In this document: in pieces, positions 1 through 9,919 of the stretch
Numbering within the stretch: position 1 is the first letter of the stretch
How the letters are laid out: the number at the start of each line of letters is the position of its first letter
Notes under the pieces: model-generated
The model's input: only the letters and a program-made list of their open reading frames with translations
Databases searched by the model: none
Told to the model about the DNA's origin: nothing
Position numbers and translations under genes: made by a program
NCBI GenBank assembly: GCA_029251085.1
Contig: JAQXDZ010000050.1
Span: forward strand, 1-64,000
Direction of reading: 5' to 3'
DNA from: Mariniblastus sp.
GTDB lineage: Bacteria; Planctomycetota; Planctomycetia; Pirellulales; Pirellulaceae
Length of the DNA stretch: 64,000 nucleotides

Positions 1-192
1 GGCGATCTAGATACCATGTTCCAAGCGGGAGATTTTGCTCCTCTTAAAAATTGGTTGAATGTTGAGGTTCATCGTCACGGTCAGTGTTTGTCGGGGCCGC
101 AGTTAGGAGAGCGGGTGACCGGGAAACAGCTTTCGCATGAGGCCTTGATGTCCCATCTGGAGGAGAAGCTCATCCCGATTTACGGTTTGTAG
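1..192 (+). CDS. C-terminal end of carboxypeptidase Taq (M32) family metallopeptidase, truncated by window start
   Basis: Open frame from base 1: GDLDTMFQAGDFAPLKNWLNVEVHRHGQCLSGPQLGERVTGKQLSHEALMSHLEEKLIPIYGL*; resembles the M32 C-terminus (FxPLxxWL...IHRHG...L..ITG..LS..pl..YL..K). Confidence 0.7.
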   Translation, partial: GDLDTMFQAGDFAPLKNWLNVEVHRHGQCLSGPQLGERVTGKQLSHEALMSHLEEKLIPIYGL

Positions 193-363
193 CGGTTAGG
201 ACGGAGGATAATAAAAACGCGACGGTTCTATTTGAAAGCGAGGTAACCTACAATTAGAGTTGGAGACCGGCGGATTGAAACGGGCGTCGGGCGATTTTTT
301 GTACCGCCGACATCTTCCGCTTGGATGGCGTAGCAATACCGTTTGTTATTTTGTGAACGAAAC

Positions 364-1008
364 ATGGATAACCTCAATCAAACATCACCGGATTCGTCGA
401 TCCTCGGCAATTGTTTGAATTGTGGGGGGTTGGTTCGGGTTCCCGTTAGGTCAGCGGCAGACTCGAAAGTGCGGTGTCCCCATTGCAGTAACGAGTATCG
501 GCTAAGCGAAATCTTGGATGAATCGGTTCCTGCGCTTGAGATAGTTGAAGAAACGCCGGAGTCTTTTACCGCACCTCTCGAATTGGCAGAACCAACGGTC
601 ATTCAAAAAGATGTTTTTGTTGTACCTTCTCAATTAGCTGAAGGTGCAATGCGTAAGCGAAAACGCCGCTCGGGAAGTGAACATTCCGAGGGGAGTTCCA
701 GTCAGAGACGCGAAAGAGGTGGGCGAGGGGCCGCTCGTGAGGATAAAAGGTCGCGGTCTGAACGCAATTCACAACACAGTTCGCGAGGGAAAACAAGAAC
801 TTCGAAAACGGCAAAGAGTCCTGCCATTGAGTTCGTTAAAGTAGTCGTTGGAGGATTGATGTCAATTCCGATTGCTTATGCAATCGTCTTATGGGCATTC
901 AATAAAGACCCTCTGAACGTGGGGCCGCAAATTAGCCGATATGCCCCGGTTGTTATTCCGGCAGATTTTCAGGTGGATCTCAAAAGCGATTTGAATGCTG
1001 ACGATTAG
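364..1008 (+). CDS. Zinc-ribbon (MJ0042-like) N-terminus with basic low-complexity linker and one C-terminal TM helix, hypothetical
   Basis: ORF; CLNCGG...CPHCSNEYRL motif, RKRKRRSGSEHSEG... linker, hydrophobic helix VVVGGLMSIPIAYAIVLWAF; likely start at internal ATG 364. Confidence 0.65.
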   Translation: MDNLNQTSPDSSILGNCLNCGGLVRVPVRSAADSKVRCPHCSNEYRLSEILDESVPALEIVEETPESFTAPLELAEPTVIQKDVFVVPSQLAEGAMRKRKRRSGSEHSEGSSSQRRERGGRGAAREDKRSRSERNSQHSSRGKTRTSKTAKSPAIEFVKVVVGGLMSIPIAYAIVLWAFNKDPLNVGPQISRYAPVVIPADFQVDLKSDLNADD

Positions 1009-1493
1009 ATTCAGCCAAAATGAATCTGGCTAGATTGCCTTTTTTCAGCTGCGAGCTTTTTCAGAGTTGATGCGAACTGCGTTAACACGTTAGTACGCGT
1101 GGTCTAAACAAGCACTGCTGTTAGCTTGGCGATACTGCTTTAACAAGCCATAGTTTTTCGGGAGCAACAACCGAACCATGGCTGCGGCGGGTTAGGTTGT
1201 CTCTTCGATTTCCAGACTTAGGGGGCGCGCTGGAAAGCCGGCTCGGCTTGAATTACCCACCTAGACTCTTCGTAGCCTGTTCTGTCCGGGAATCGCTGCC
1301 GTCGGCTCCTCTTTGCCATTAATACCCTGCTATTTGTCGCAACCGGTATGGTGTTGATGTCTTTTGTCATCATTTCACGTGGGAAAAACGCATCATATTA
1401 CCATTTGGTGTGGTACGTTTTGCCAGCTTATATCAGCGGGGAACCCGTGCGTTTCTATTCGCTGCGCTCAAATTAGTGACGGATTGGTTAGTC

Positions 1494-3779
1494 ATGAGAT
1501 TACAATCGAAAAAAACTCACCTTCGTCTTAGACTTACGTTTTCGGTCTTTGGTATTCTTCTGTTATTAGTCTGTTTTCAAAATGGTTGCTCTTCGCTACG
1601 AGTGCCAGCGATTGATCCAACGGGGACTCGGATTTTCAAACAAGGTGGAACACCCTTGCTCACGCCCCGATCTGCTCAGAACAATGCGGGCAATTTCAAT
1701 CAGTTAGGTCAGCCGATTGCAATTGCTCCGGCATTTCAACCGCAACCATTTACCGCGCCACCAGTTACTCAACCGCAACTTGGGTTAAGCCAGCCTTCCG
1801 GTGGTCCGGCATTTCGTCAGCCAGCTACTCCGCCGTCTTGCGATGGAACTACCAAGGTAAAAGTAAAAAAGCAGCGATACGTTCCCGATGTAAATGGATG
1901 GAAATCTCCCGGGCAATCCGGGAAAATTGTAATTACTCCTTCGCGAATCGTCGCGCCGGTGGGAAGTGAAGTGGTCGTTCTAGCGGGATTATGTGGGGAC
2001 GATGGATACTTCGTTAAAAACCAGCCGCTCGAATGGATGTTGTCAAATAATAGCGTAGGAGAATTGATTGAGGTCGGTGGGAATCATCACCCAAAGTTTA
2101 ACAAATTGATTCCTCCAACGTCCAAAAAGATAAGCGGCCAGTATGCAAAAGGCCGTACAAGTCTAAAGCGAATTGTCTTAACGCGTGGCACTCCTACGCC
2201 AGCGGATGATATCAATTTAGCAAAAGGTCAGACGTTCGTAAGTTTATCATCCTCGTCACCAGGGACGAGTTACGTAACGGTCGTTGCGCCAAAATCGGAG
2301 GGTTGGGACAAACGACGAGCTTCTACGGTCATCCATTGGGTAGATGGTCAGTGGTCGGTTCCCGCACCGGTTCGGGCAACTGCAGGAACAGTCCAGCCAC
2401 TTACAACCATAGTGAGTAGTGCAGATGGTGGTGGGGTCAAAGGTTGGGAGGCAAGGTACACGATCGTAGGCGGCGCCCCCGCAGAATTCGCCCCCGCTGG
2501 TTCAAAATCAGCCACGGCAACAACGGATGCGAATGGAAAAGCCATTGCTCAAATTCGTCAGCCCGCGGGACAACTGGAACCGGGCACCACCCAAGTCCGG
2601 GTGGACATTGTTCGTCCGCCAATCTTTGGTGAATCCGAATTGGTGGTGGAAAGTGGCGTCACGACTGTAATTTGGAGAGCACCAGCCCTTACAATTCGCG
2701 CCTTCGGCCCCGAGAGAGCTGAAAGTAATTTACCGTTCGAATACACCGTGGAAATTACGAATCCTGGTGATCTTGTGGCGCGTGGCGTTGTCCTAAAGAT
2801 GAAAAACTTGGATTCTGGTGTGAACTATATTTCCAGCTCACCGAGTCCACAGCAGTATGCGAATACCTATCAGTGGAACCTGGGAGACGTTGCCCCTGGC
2901 GGAACGCCAAAGCAAATTAAAGTTCAACTTAAATCAAATAAGCTCGGAAGCGTGGGAGCATTTTTTGAGGTTGTCAGTGAGACCGATCGTTTAAAAACAG
3001 AGGCGCCGGTCCAGACAGAGATCATCCAGCCATGCCTCAATTTAAGCATTAATGGACCTTCGGAGGCGGTTGAGGGCGAGAGTATCTCGTTAAATCTGGG
3101 CCTCGAAAATCGCTGTGGTGAGGGACTGGCCAATGTGAAGATAGCGGTCAAGTGGCCGAATGCTTTTGCTCGGTTAAACACTGCCAGCCCCCAAGGTGTG
3201 GCAGAGTTTGAGAACTCTTTTATGCCCGCTGCTCAACAGGATAAGATACCAACGCTTACTTTTCAGACACGAGCCGCAGGAAAACACTGCTTCGAAGTGG
3301 AGGTGAGTGCGGACGGAGTGCAAACAATTAAGAAATCGTATTGCCTGACTGTAAAACCGAAGGCGGGTGGTTTGTTAAACGGAATAGCTCCAACAGCGGG
3401 TGCAGGAAGAGATCAACTGCAATTGCGACTGGAATTAGGAGACAAGGTTCAAGCTAATAAATGTCTTGTGACTGCCACGCTTACCAACACCTCGAATACT
3501 GACGCCGACCAATTTCTTTTGACGAATCGATTTTCCGCAGACCTGAATGCAGAAATGCTGAAGCCTAGGCAGGAATTGCAAGTCGATCAGGTGAACGCTA
3601 ATCGAGAGAAGGAGTTCCTCTATCGAGTTCCTCGAATTTTGGCTGGGCAATCCTTTTCTATTACGATCGCATACGCAGTCGATCCTGTTAAACAGTTGCA
3701 AAGCAGCAAAAGCCTATTCACTATCACATCCTTGGCTGGGACTAACATCAGCAAGGAAATTGAGCTGGATTTGAGGTGA
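1494..3779 (+). CDS. Secreted lipoprotein with DUF11/CARDB-like repeats
   Basis: ORF; start at ATG 1494 gives signal peptide with lipobox-like LLVCFQNGCSS; 'ITNPGDLVARGVVLKMKNLDSGVNYISSSPSP...WNLGDVAPGG' is DUF11-like. Confidence 0.7.
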   Translation: MRLQSKKTHLRLRLTFSVFGILLLLVCFQNGCSSLRVPAIDPTGTRIFKQGGTPLLTPRSAQNNAGNFNQLGQPIAIAPAFQPQPFTAPPVTQPQLGLSQPSGGPAFRQPATPPSCDGTTKVKVKKQRYVPDVNGWKSPGQSGKIVITPSRIVAPVGSEVVVLAGLCGDDGYFVKNQPLEWMLSNNSVGELIEVGGNHHPKFNKLIPPTSKKISGQYAKGRTSLKRIVLTRGTPTPADDINLAKGQTFVSLSSSSPGTSYVTVVAPKSEGWDKRRASTVIHWVDGQWSVPAPVRATAGTVQPLTTIVSSADGGGVKGWEARYTIVGGAPAEFAPAGSKSATATTDANGKAIAQIRQPAGQLEPGTTQVRVDIVRPPIFGESELVVESGVTTVIWRAPALTIRAFGPERAESNLPFEYTVEITNPGDLVARGVVLKMKNLDSGVNYISSSPSPQQYANTYQWNLGDVAPGGTPKQIKVQLKSNKLGSVGAFFEVVSETDRLKTEAPVQTEIIQPCLNLSINGPSEAVEGESISLNLGLENRCGEGLANVKIAVKWPNAFARLNTASPQGVAEFENSFMPAAQQDKIPTLTFQTRAAGKHCFEVEVSADGVQTIKKSYCLTVKPKAGGLLNGIAPTAGAGRDQLQLRLELGDKVQANKCLVTATLTNTSNTDADQFLLTNRFSADLNAEMLKPRQELQVDQVNANREKEFLYRVPRILAGQSFSITIAYAVDPVKQLQSSKSLFTITSLAGTNISKEIELDLR

Positions 3780-3839
3780 TGCCAGCCTCAGTGGATGACC
3801 GCTAGGAGCGTATTTGCGCACAGCGTTGAGGTGGAGGGG

Positions 3840-4967
3840 TTAGCTGACGTCTGGCGAAGAGCGTTTCACAAATCCCGAGACATAGATGTCGTTGTCGATT
3901 TGCTCGACACTCATGTTGGACAGTTCAGTCGCACTGCCCAGTTCGGAAATCCCCAAACCTTCAATGGGCGACAAGGCTTCTGTTCCCCCGACGATTTTCG
4001 GACCAATGAAAATATGCACTTCATCAATTTCGTGCATGGTGTGGAGAGACCCAAGAAGTTTCCCCCCGCCTTCGACTAATAGATTGGTCATGCCAAGCTT
4101 GGCTAGATGCGTCAGAACATCGTCGAGTCGCTCGTCGGCAGATTCAAACTTAGAATGGAAAACGTCACAGCCAGCGGTTTTGAGACGTTCACAATTGTGT
4201 GAATCAGCTTCGGGGCCAACCGCAATGATTGTTTTGTGGGATTGAGCCGACAGAGCCAGTTGTGATTCCGGAGAAAGCCTCGCTTTGGAATCGATTATAA
4301 TTCGTGCTGCATGACGACAACCTGGTGGCCGTGCATTGAGCATCGGATCATCGGCGATCGCAGTGCCGATGCCGACCATGACGCCATCCACTCGTCCGCG
4401 GATTTGATGAACAAGCTCACGTGACGATGGGTTCGAGATCCACTGGCTGTCTCCGGTGGAGGTCGCTATTTTTCCATCGAGTGTCATCGCCCACTTCGCG
4501 ATGATCCATGGCTTGTGTTTCTGAGTCCATTTCAAATAGGGCGCGAGGATCGCCCGAGCGGGCTCAGAAAGAACGTCGGTGGTTACTTGTATCCCTGCGT
4601 TTCGCAGCAGTTCAATGCCTTTTCCGGCGACGAGTGGGTTGGGGTCTTGGTGCGCCACTACCACTCGCGAGATTCCTGCATTGACTAAAGCCTCGGTGCA
4701 GGGACCAGTTTTACCTGTGTGGGAGCAGGGTTCGAGCGTGACGTAAGCAGTCCCGCCGTTTGTGCGATGCGAATTTGATTGCTCGACCGCTGCGATCGCA
4801 TTGATTTCAGCATGCGGACCCCCAAAGAATTCGTGGTGTCCTCTGCCAATTATTTCGTCCTGGGCAACGATGATGCACCCGACCATCGGATTAGGCTCCA
4901 CCCTGCCCTGCCCTTGGCGAGCTTCCTCGAGGGCAAGCTGCATGAAATGTTGATCTTCGCTGGGCAT
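3840..4967 (-). CDS. ribD: Bifunctional diaminohydroxyphosphoribosylaminopyrimidine deaminase / 5-amino-6-(5-phosphoribosylamino)uracil reductase
   Basis: Deaminase motif PHAEINAI...TLEPCSHTGKTGPC and reductase domain (MTLDGKIATSTGDSQWIS, LLVEGGGKLLGSL). Confidence 0.95.
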   Translation of the reverse strand: MPSEDQHFMQLALEEARQGQGRVEPNPMVGCIIVAQDEIIGRGHHEFFGGPHAEINAIAAVEQSNSHRTNGGTAYVTLEPCSHTGKTGPCTEALVNAGISRVVVAHQDPNPLVAGKGIELLRNAGIQVTTDVLSEPARAILAPYLKWTQKHKPWIIAKWAMTLDGKIATSTGDSQWISNPSSRELVHQIRGRVDGVMVGIGTAIADDPMLNARPPGCRHAARIIIDSKARLSPESQLALSAQSHKTIIAVGPEADSHNCERLKTAGCDVFHSKFESADERLDDVLTHLAKLGMTNLLVEGGGKLLGSLHTMHEIDEVHIFIGPKIVGGTEALSPIEGLGISELGSATELSNMSVEQIDNDIYVSGFVKRSSPDVS

Positions 4968-5059
4968 GTATTTATTGTTTGCGTTGAACGCCCAATTAAT
5001 GACGAACTGGTGATGGACAAAAGTTGGGTTTGCTGTGGCGAATTAACTGTCGAGATTAA

Positions 5060-6427
5060 TTAACTGTCGAGTTCGGTTAGCTTTCCATTGGAATCAGAGA
5101 AAGAATCGACAGGAGCCCCTAATTTATCGAGCATCGAGACGTAGAGATTTGTCAATGGTGTGCGATTGCGGAATCGAATCAGGCGACCTGTTTCAATGGA
5201 TCCCCCTCCCCCGCCAAACATCATGATCGGGAGATTGTCGTGGGCGTGCGAGTTGCCGTCAGCAATTCCACTGCCGTACATGACCATGCAATTGTCCAGT
5301 AAAGTGCCGTCACCTTCTTCAATGGAATCGAGTTTTGAGATGAAGTGATTTGCAAGGCTCATATGAAACTGGTTGATCTTGCTAATCTTTTGTTGTTTGT
5401 CACGCGCATCACCGTGGTGAGAAATGGCGTGGTGACCTTCGCGGATTGACAAATTGCGGTAGGCTCGATTGCCTCCTGCATTGGTATACATGAAAGTCGA
5501 GATTCGCGTGGTATCAGATTGAAAAGCGAGTGCCATCATGTCGAGCAGAATCTTTACATGTTGTGAATATTCAGCGGGAACTCCAATTGGTCTTGGGAAA
5601 TCGGAATGATCGTCATCGGAGTTTTCGAGTTTGTCGGTCGTGGCGAGTCGCCGCTCAATGTCGCGAACCGCGTACAAATACTCATCAAGTTTTCGTCGGT
5701 CCTGCTGACCTAGATAGTTGCTCAAAGATTTAGCTTCACCGCGAACAAAATCTAAAATGCTTTTGCGACCCGAAGCTTGTTTTGCTTGAGCACGACTATT
5801 TTCAATTTCATCAACTGAACCAAACATTCTGGAAAAGACAGCTGCTGGATCGATTTCTTTTGGTAAGGGCGAGGTCTCGGTTCGCCAGGAAATGTTTGAA
5901 GTGTAAAGGCAGCTGTATCCCGAGTCGCATCTCCCACCGGTTGAACTTCCCTCAGTGCCCAGTTCAAGTGATTTTAGTTTGGTGTGATGTCCAATTTTTT
6001 CTGCGGCAATTTGGTCGACCGAAGTTCCATTCTTGATGTCATTGCCGTGTGTTTTTTTGGGATGGGCACCCGTTAAAAAAGAGGCGACGGATCTTGCGTG
6101 ATCACCTCCACCGTCGCCAAGGGCTTGCGCGCCCCGTAACGAGAGACCGGTGAAGATATTCATTTTCTCCCGATGAGCGGCGACGGGTTCCATGATGGAT
6201 TGCAGTTTGAAATCGCGATTTCCACGCCCCTGAGGAATCCAGTCCGGCATGTGCATGCCGTTAGGGACGTACAGAAATGCCATCCGCACTGGCGGTTTGG
6301 TAGAAGCCTGTCGATTGGTAACGTTGGCGATCAATGGTGCCGGCTGTGTCATTGCTTCCAACCAAGGGAGAGCGAGCGAAGTCCCAAGGCCTCGGAGCAC
6401 TGTGCGACGCGATATCTGTTTGCCCAT
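5060..6427 (-). CDS. DUF1552 domain-containing protein with Tat-like signal
   Basis: MGKQISRRTVLRGLGTSLALPWLEAM; MAFLYVPNGMHMPDW...; GSGIADGNSHAHDNLPIMMFGGGGG typical of the DUF1552 family. Confidence 0.9.
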   Translation of the reverse strand: MGKQISRRTVLRGLGTSLALPWLEAMTQPAPLIANVTNRQASTKPPVRMAFLYVPNGMHMPDWIPQGRGNRDFKLQSIMEPVAAHREKMNIFTGLSLRGAQALGDGGGDHARSVASFLTGAHPKKTHGNDIKNGTSVDQIAAEKIGHHTKLKSLELGTEGSSTGGRCDSGYSCLYTSNISWRTETSPLPKEIDPAAVFSRMFGSVDEIENSRAQAKQASGRKSILDFVRGEAKSLSNYLGQQDRRKLDEYLYAVRDIERRLATTDKLENSDDDHSDFPRPIGVPAEYSQHVKILLDMMALAFQSDTTRISTFMYTNAGGNRAYRNLSIREGHHAISHHGDARDKQQKISKINQFHMSLANHFISKLDSIEEGDGTLLDNCMVMYGSGIADGNSHAHDNLPIMMFGGGGGSIETGRLIRFRNRTPLTNLYVSMLDKLGAPVDSFSDSNGKLTELDS

Positions 6428-6447
6428 CTTATAAATCCTATGGAAGA

Positions 6448-8835
6448 TTACTCTTCGGTAACGAGAGCGGGTGGACCGGTTCGTTTAATAAACGGGTCGC
6501 TAGTTGCAATTGCGATTATCAGGTCAGAAAACCGATAACCCCCGGGTTCGATCTCAGCAATAATTTTATCGACTGAACAATCGTCAAAATACTCCAAACC
6601 TCGACCGAGTGCATAAATAAGCATTTTTTCAGTCATGCATCGTACGAACTTGTCCTTCATTTTGGTTTTTACCGTTTTTTGGAGCTCGATTGCCCCGGTG
6701 AACAGCGTCCCGTCAGGGAGTTCCCCCGAGGCGTCGATCGTACTGGTTTCATCCGTGTCTCGCCATTTTCCGACCGCGTCGTAATTTTCCAAAGCGAATC
6801 CAAGTTGATCCATTACTTTGTGACAAACGGCACAAGCAGGGTCCGCGCGGTGTTGTTCCATCCGCTGTCGAAGCGTTCCCGTGAGCTTCGCTTGATCTTC
6901 TAACTGCATCGCAGAAGGATCGGGCGGCGGAGGTTCTTCACCGAGGAGATTTTCAAGAATCCACTTACCACGTTTAACGGGAGAAGTTCGGGTCGGGTTG
7001 GATGTCAGCGTTAATACACTTGCCTGAGTCATTAACCCGCGGCGACCGTATTTCGACATAGTAACTTTGCGGAAATTTTCCCCGCGAACCCCCGGAACTC
7101 CATAATGCTCGGCGAGACGTTGGTTAATAAAAGAACTGTCTGAATCGAGGGCATCGAGAATACTTGCATTACGTTTGATCAGATCGGCGAATAGCAGCTT
7201 GGTTTCCATCACCATGTCTCGCTGCATTTCAAGATCAACGTTTGGGAATAGATCGGGATCAGGTTTGAAGTGTTCCAAATGGCCGAGTTGGAGCCATTGC
7301 TCGACGAAGTTCTCGACAAGTGCATTGGCCTTTGGGTCTTTTAGCATTCGAACGATCTGACGCCGGTATTCGGTTGGATCGGAGAGTTGTTGACGGGCAG
7401 CCAGCCGAAAAAGCTCATTGTCGGGCATTGAACTCCAGAGAAAATAAGAAAGGCTCGTGGCAATTTCAAAATCGTTCAAGTTTCTTGTTTCACCAAGGGC
7501 CGTTGGAGCTTCCACTTTGTATAAGAAATAGGGCGAGACTAGGATCGCTTGAAAAGTAAATCTGAGCGAGACTTCGAACCCCTGCCCTTCCTCGCGAGAT
7601 TGGTCGTAGAGTTTCATGAGCCGATTTAACTCGCCTTGAGTCGCACGACGCCGGTAGGCACGCGACATAAAAAGATTGAGTACTTTTTCAGCTTCGACTC
7701 TTTGTTCTTCAGGATCGTTGGGAGAATTGGGGATTAGATTTGTATGCGTTTTAGGAGGAGCACCGGTGGGACCACTCACCGTTGCGCTCACGACGTAAAG
7801 GTTGCGGTCGCCCTTATTAGGTTCATAAAAATCATTGAGGAAAGAAACATCAAGGCGATTCTCACCCTTTTTAAAACGAACGGGAAGCGCGAACGTTGCC
7901 GGTTCCTCTTGTGTTGCCTTGACGGTTTTGGAAACGGTGTTTTTTCCGTTGACAGCAACGCCCATTTTGACTGGTTCGTCACCCCATTGGTTTCCATAGG
8001 CAAGGATCGATAATTCGTACTTCCCGGCCTCCGTGATTTCGAGTGGGTATGAGATGGTGCCGTTGGTTGAAAGCACGTGCTGAGATTGGAAAGGTCGGGA
8101 GCCGTTGGTTTCTTCGAACTGGCGTCCAGCGATCGTTTTTTTAAATCGTGGCATGGAAGGATCAACAATCGCGGTATTCGTGACTTCCTCAGCGGCTTGA
8201 AGGTACTTCTCCATCAAAATTGGGGGAAGCGATAGGACGTCGGCAATGTTGTCGAATCCATATCCGACATCGTCTCCGGGGAATTGATCGGCGGGGTCGT
8301 AATTGACTCCCAGTAAATCGCGAACCGTATTTTTATATTCGGTCCTGTTCAACCGTCGGATGGTAACGCGTCCTGGGTTAATTTCAGTGCAATCGACGCT
8401 GTTGAGCAGGGTATCAATCCAATCGAGTAACGCACGGTGTTGGTCGTCGGGTAGCGGGGGATCTTCTTGCGGGGGCATTTCTTTGGCGGCGACTCGAACG
8501 ACGACCTTTTGCCATTTCTTGCGTCCGTTGAGAAGTTGATCGAGCGTGGCGTAACCCTCGAGGTTGAAGTCCGCTTCGGCTCCGTCTCCCCAATGGCAAT
8601 CTCCGCAATATTGCTTGAGCGTGGGCAATATCTGTTGGGTGTACTGTCTCTGGATAGCGCGTAGGTCATCCTTGCTATCCGGGAATTCAAATGAATTCGC
8701 AGTCTTTTCTGTGGGTTTAGGTGATTCGTAGCATGGTGAGATTGGCTCCGAGTTTGCTCCGATACTTGCCAATAGAAGCCAACTTGAATTAGCGATGAAA
8801 ATTATGCAGGCTGCGATTTTTAGTTTGTTTTGCAT
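6448..8835 (-). CDS. DUF1592/DUF1588/DUF1587/DUF1585/DUF1595-type planctomycete cytochrome-like protein
   Basis: CGDCHWGDGAEADFNLEGY heme-like motif; RRLNRTEYKNTVRDLLGVNYDPADQFPGDDVGYGFDNI; CAVCHKVMDQLGFALENYDAVGKWR; upstream of DUF1552 gene on same strand. Confidence 0.92.
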   Translation of the reverse strand: MQNKLKIAACIIFIANSSWLLLASIGANSEPISPCYESPKPTEKTANSFEFPDSKDDLRAIQRQYTQQILPTLKQYCGDCHWGDGAEADFNLEGYATLDQLLNGRKKWQKVVVRVAAKEMPPQEDPPLPDDQHRALLDWIDTLLNSVDCTEINPGRVTIRRLNRTEYKNTVRDLLGVNYDPADQFPGDDVGYGFDNIADVLSLPPILMEKYLQAAEEVTNTAIVDPSMPRFKKTIAGRQFEETNGSRPFQSQHVLSTNGTISYPLEITEAGKYELSILAYGNQWGDEPVKMGVAVNGKNTVSKTVKATQEEPATFALPVRFKKGENRLDVSFLNDFYEPNKGDRNLYVVSATVSGPTGAPPKTHTNLIPNSPNDPEEQRVEAEKVLNLFMSRAYRRRATQGELNRLMKLYDQSREEGQGFEVSLRFTFQAILVSPYFLYKVEAPTALGETRNLNDFEIATSLSYFLWSSMPDNELFRLAARQQLSDPTEYRRQIVRMLKDPKANALVENFVEQWLQLGHLEHFKPDPDLFPNVDLEMQRDMVMETKLLFADLIKRNASILDALDSDSSFINQRLAEHYGVPGVRGENFRKVTMSKYGRRGLMTQASVLTLTSNPTRTSPVKRGKWILENLLGEEPPPPDPSAMQLEDQAKLTGTLRQRMEQHRADPACAVCHKVMDQLGFALENYDAVGKWRDTDETSTIDASGELPDGTLFTGAIELQKTVKTKMKDKFVRCMTEKMLIYALGRGLEYFDDCSVDKIIAEIEPGGYRFSDLIIAIATSDPFIKRTGPPALVTEE

Positions 8836-9016
8836 AGACGTTGTCAGAGAAAATTAGGCCTTGCGAAGCGAATGTCGCGAGATTTCAATTTTAGCAATTT
8901 CGTTGCTTTTTGGGCACCTTTGAATCGGTACGAACGACGGGATCCTGACAATTTAAACCGTTGAAATATCCCAGATGTCCGGCGAAATGAGGGGGTATTT
9001 GCAAAAAAAACCGCCT

Positions 9017-9049
9017 AAAACGCATTTTTTGGGCAAAAATCAGCGTTTT
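9017..9049. promoter_or_regulatory. Stem-loop upstream of HU-family gene
   Basis: AAAACGC-ATTTTT / AAAAAT-CA-GCGTTTT inverted repeat, about 13 bp with a 2-nt bulge, loop TGGGC. Confidence 0.4.
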
Positions 9050-9191
9050 CCCCGTGTTTTTGGGTAAAGCTGTATTGAATTATTGGGCTAACTAAGTCTA
9101 ATTTCCGCGTCGCGTAATTCGGAAGAACTTGTTTTCCCCGAGTTTCCGAGTTTTTAAATCCAAAACCCATACTTATTGGAGGCATCGTCTT

Positions 9192-9515
9192 ATGGCGAAA
9201 AAGACTGGCCCAAAAGCCCCGACCAAATCAGAAATCATGAACAACATGGCTGAAGCAACTGGTCACACGAAAAAAGAAATCGCAGCTTTTTTTGAAGCTC
9301 TTACATCTGAAATCGCAAAGAATTGTCAGTCTGGTGGGCCTGGTCAGTTCACGATTCCTGGCCTTTGCAAAATTGTCGTTCAAGACAAGCCTGCAATGCC
9401 TAAGCGTGAAGTAAGAAACCCTGGAACAGGTGAAATGGTTTGGGCCAAGCCACGCCCTGCTCGCCAAGTGATCAAAGTTCGGGCTCTCAAAGGCCTGAAA
9501 GACATGGTCAGCTAG
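9192..9515 (+). CDS. HU/IHF family DNA-binding protein (divergent)
   Basis: MAKKTGPKAPTKSEIMNNMAEATGHTKKEIAAFFEALTSEIAK...IPGLCKIVV...RNPGTGEMVWAKPRPARQVIKVRALKGLKDMV; start ATG 9192. Confidence 0.88.
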   Translation: MAKKTGPKAPTKSEIMNNMAEATGHTKKEIAAFFEALTSEIAKNCQSGGPGQFTIPGLCKIVVQDKPAMPKREVRNPGTGEMVWAKPRPARQVIKVRALKGLKDMVS

Positions 9516-9591
9516 ATCATTAAGTTTTGAGAGAATGGGAGGCGAAAAGACGCAAGTTTTTCGAGTCTCTGGTTCTCAACTCAAAGCATCG

Positions 9592-9621
9592 AAAACCGTC
9601 GGAAATTCCGGCGGTTTTTTT
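9592..9621 (+). terminator. Rho-independent terminator downstream of HU gene
   Basis: AAAACCGTCGG-AAATT-CCGGCGGTTTT stem-loop followed by a T-tract. Confidence 0.8.
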
Positions 9622-9788
9622 TTGTTGATACTTTTTCGTCGTTTATCGCTGCATACGACTTGAGTTGAGAGACAAAATTGAGAGTGTTTTATCGCAATCA
9701 TTGAATTTTCCTTTTCCATCCTCTGGAAATGAAGGCGTTTTCGTTCCATCATAGGCAGCAATGTTGCGAGCATTCCTTTTCAAAGAAG

Positions 9789-9852
9789 CCTCGTTTAAGC
9801 GTATTCCTCGTTTAAGCATATTCCAATAAGGCGTATTCCAATAAGGCGTATT
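9789..9852. repeat. Two adjacent tandem duplications (17 bp x2, then 15 bp x2)
   Basis: CCTCGTTTAAGCGTATT / CCTCGTTTAAGCATATT / CCAATAAGGCGTATT / CCAATAAGGCGTATT. Confidence 0.9.
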
Positions 9853-9919
9853 CCATTTTGGCCTAGGCTACTTCGACGTGTTCGTTCACCCGCATTCCAC
9901 TATCCCGGATTCGTATTCC

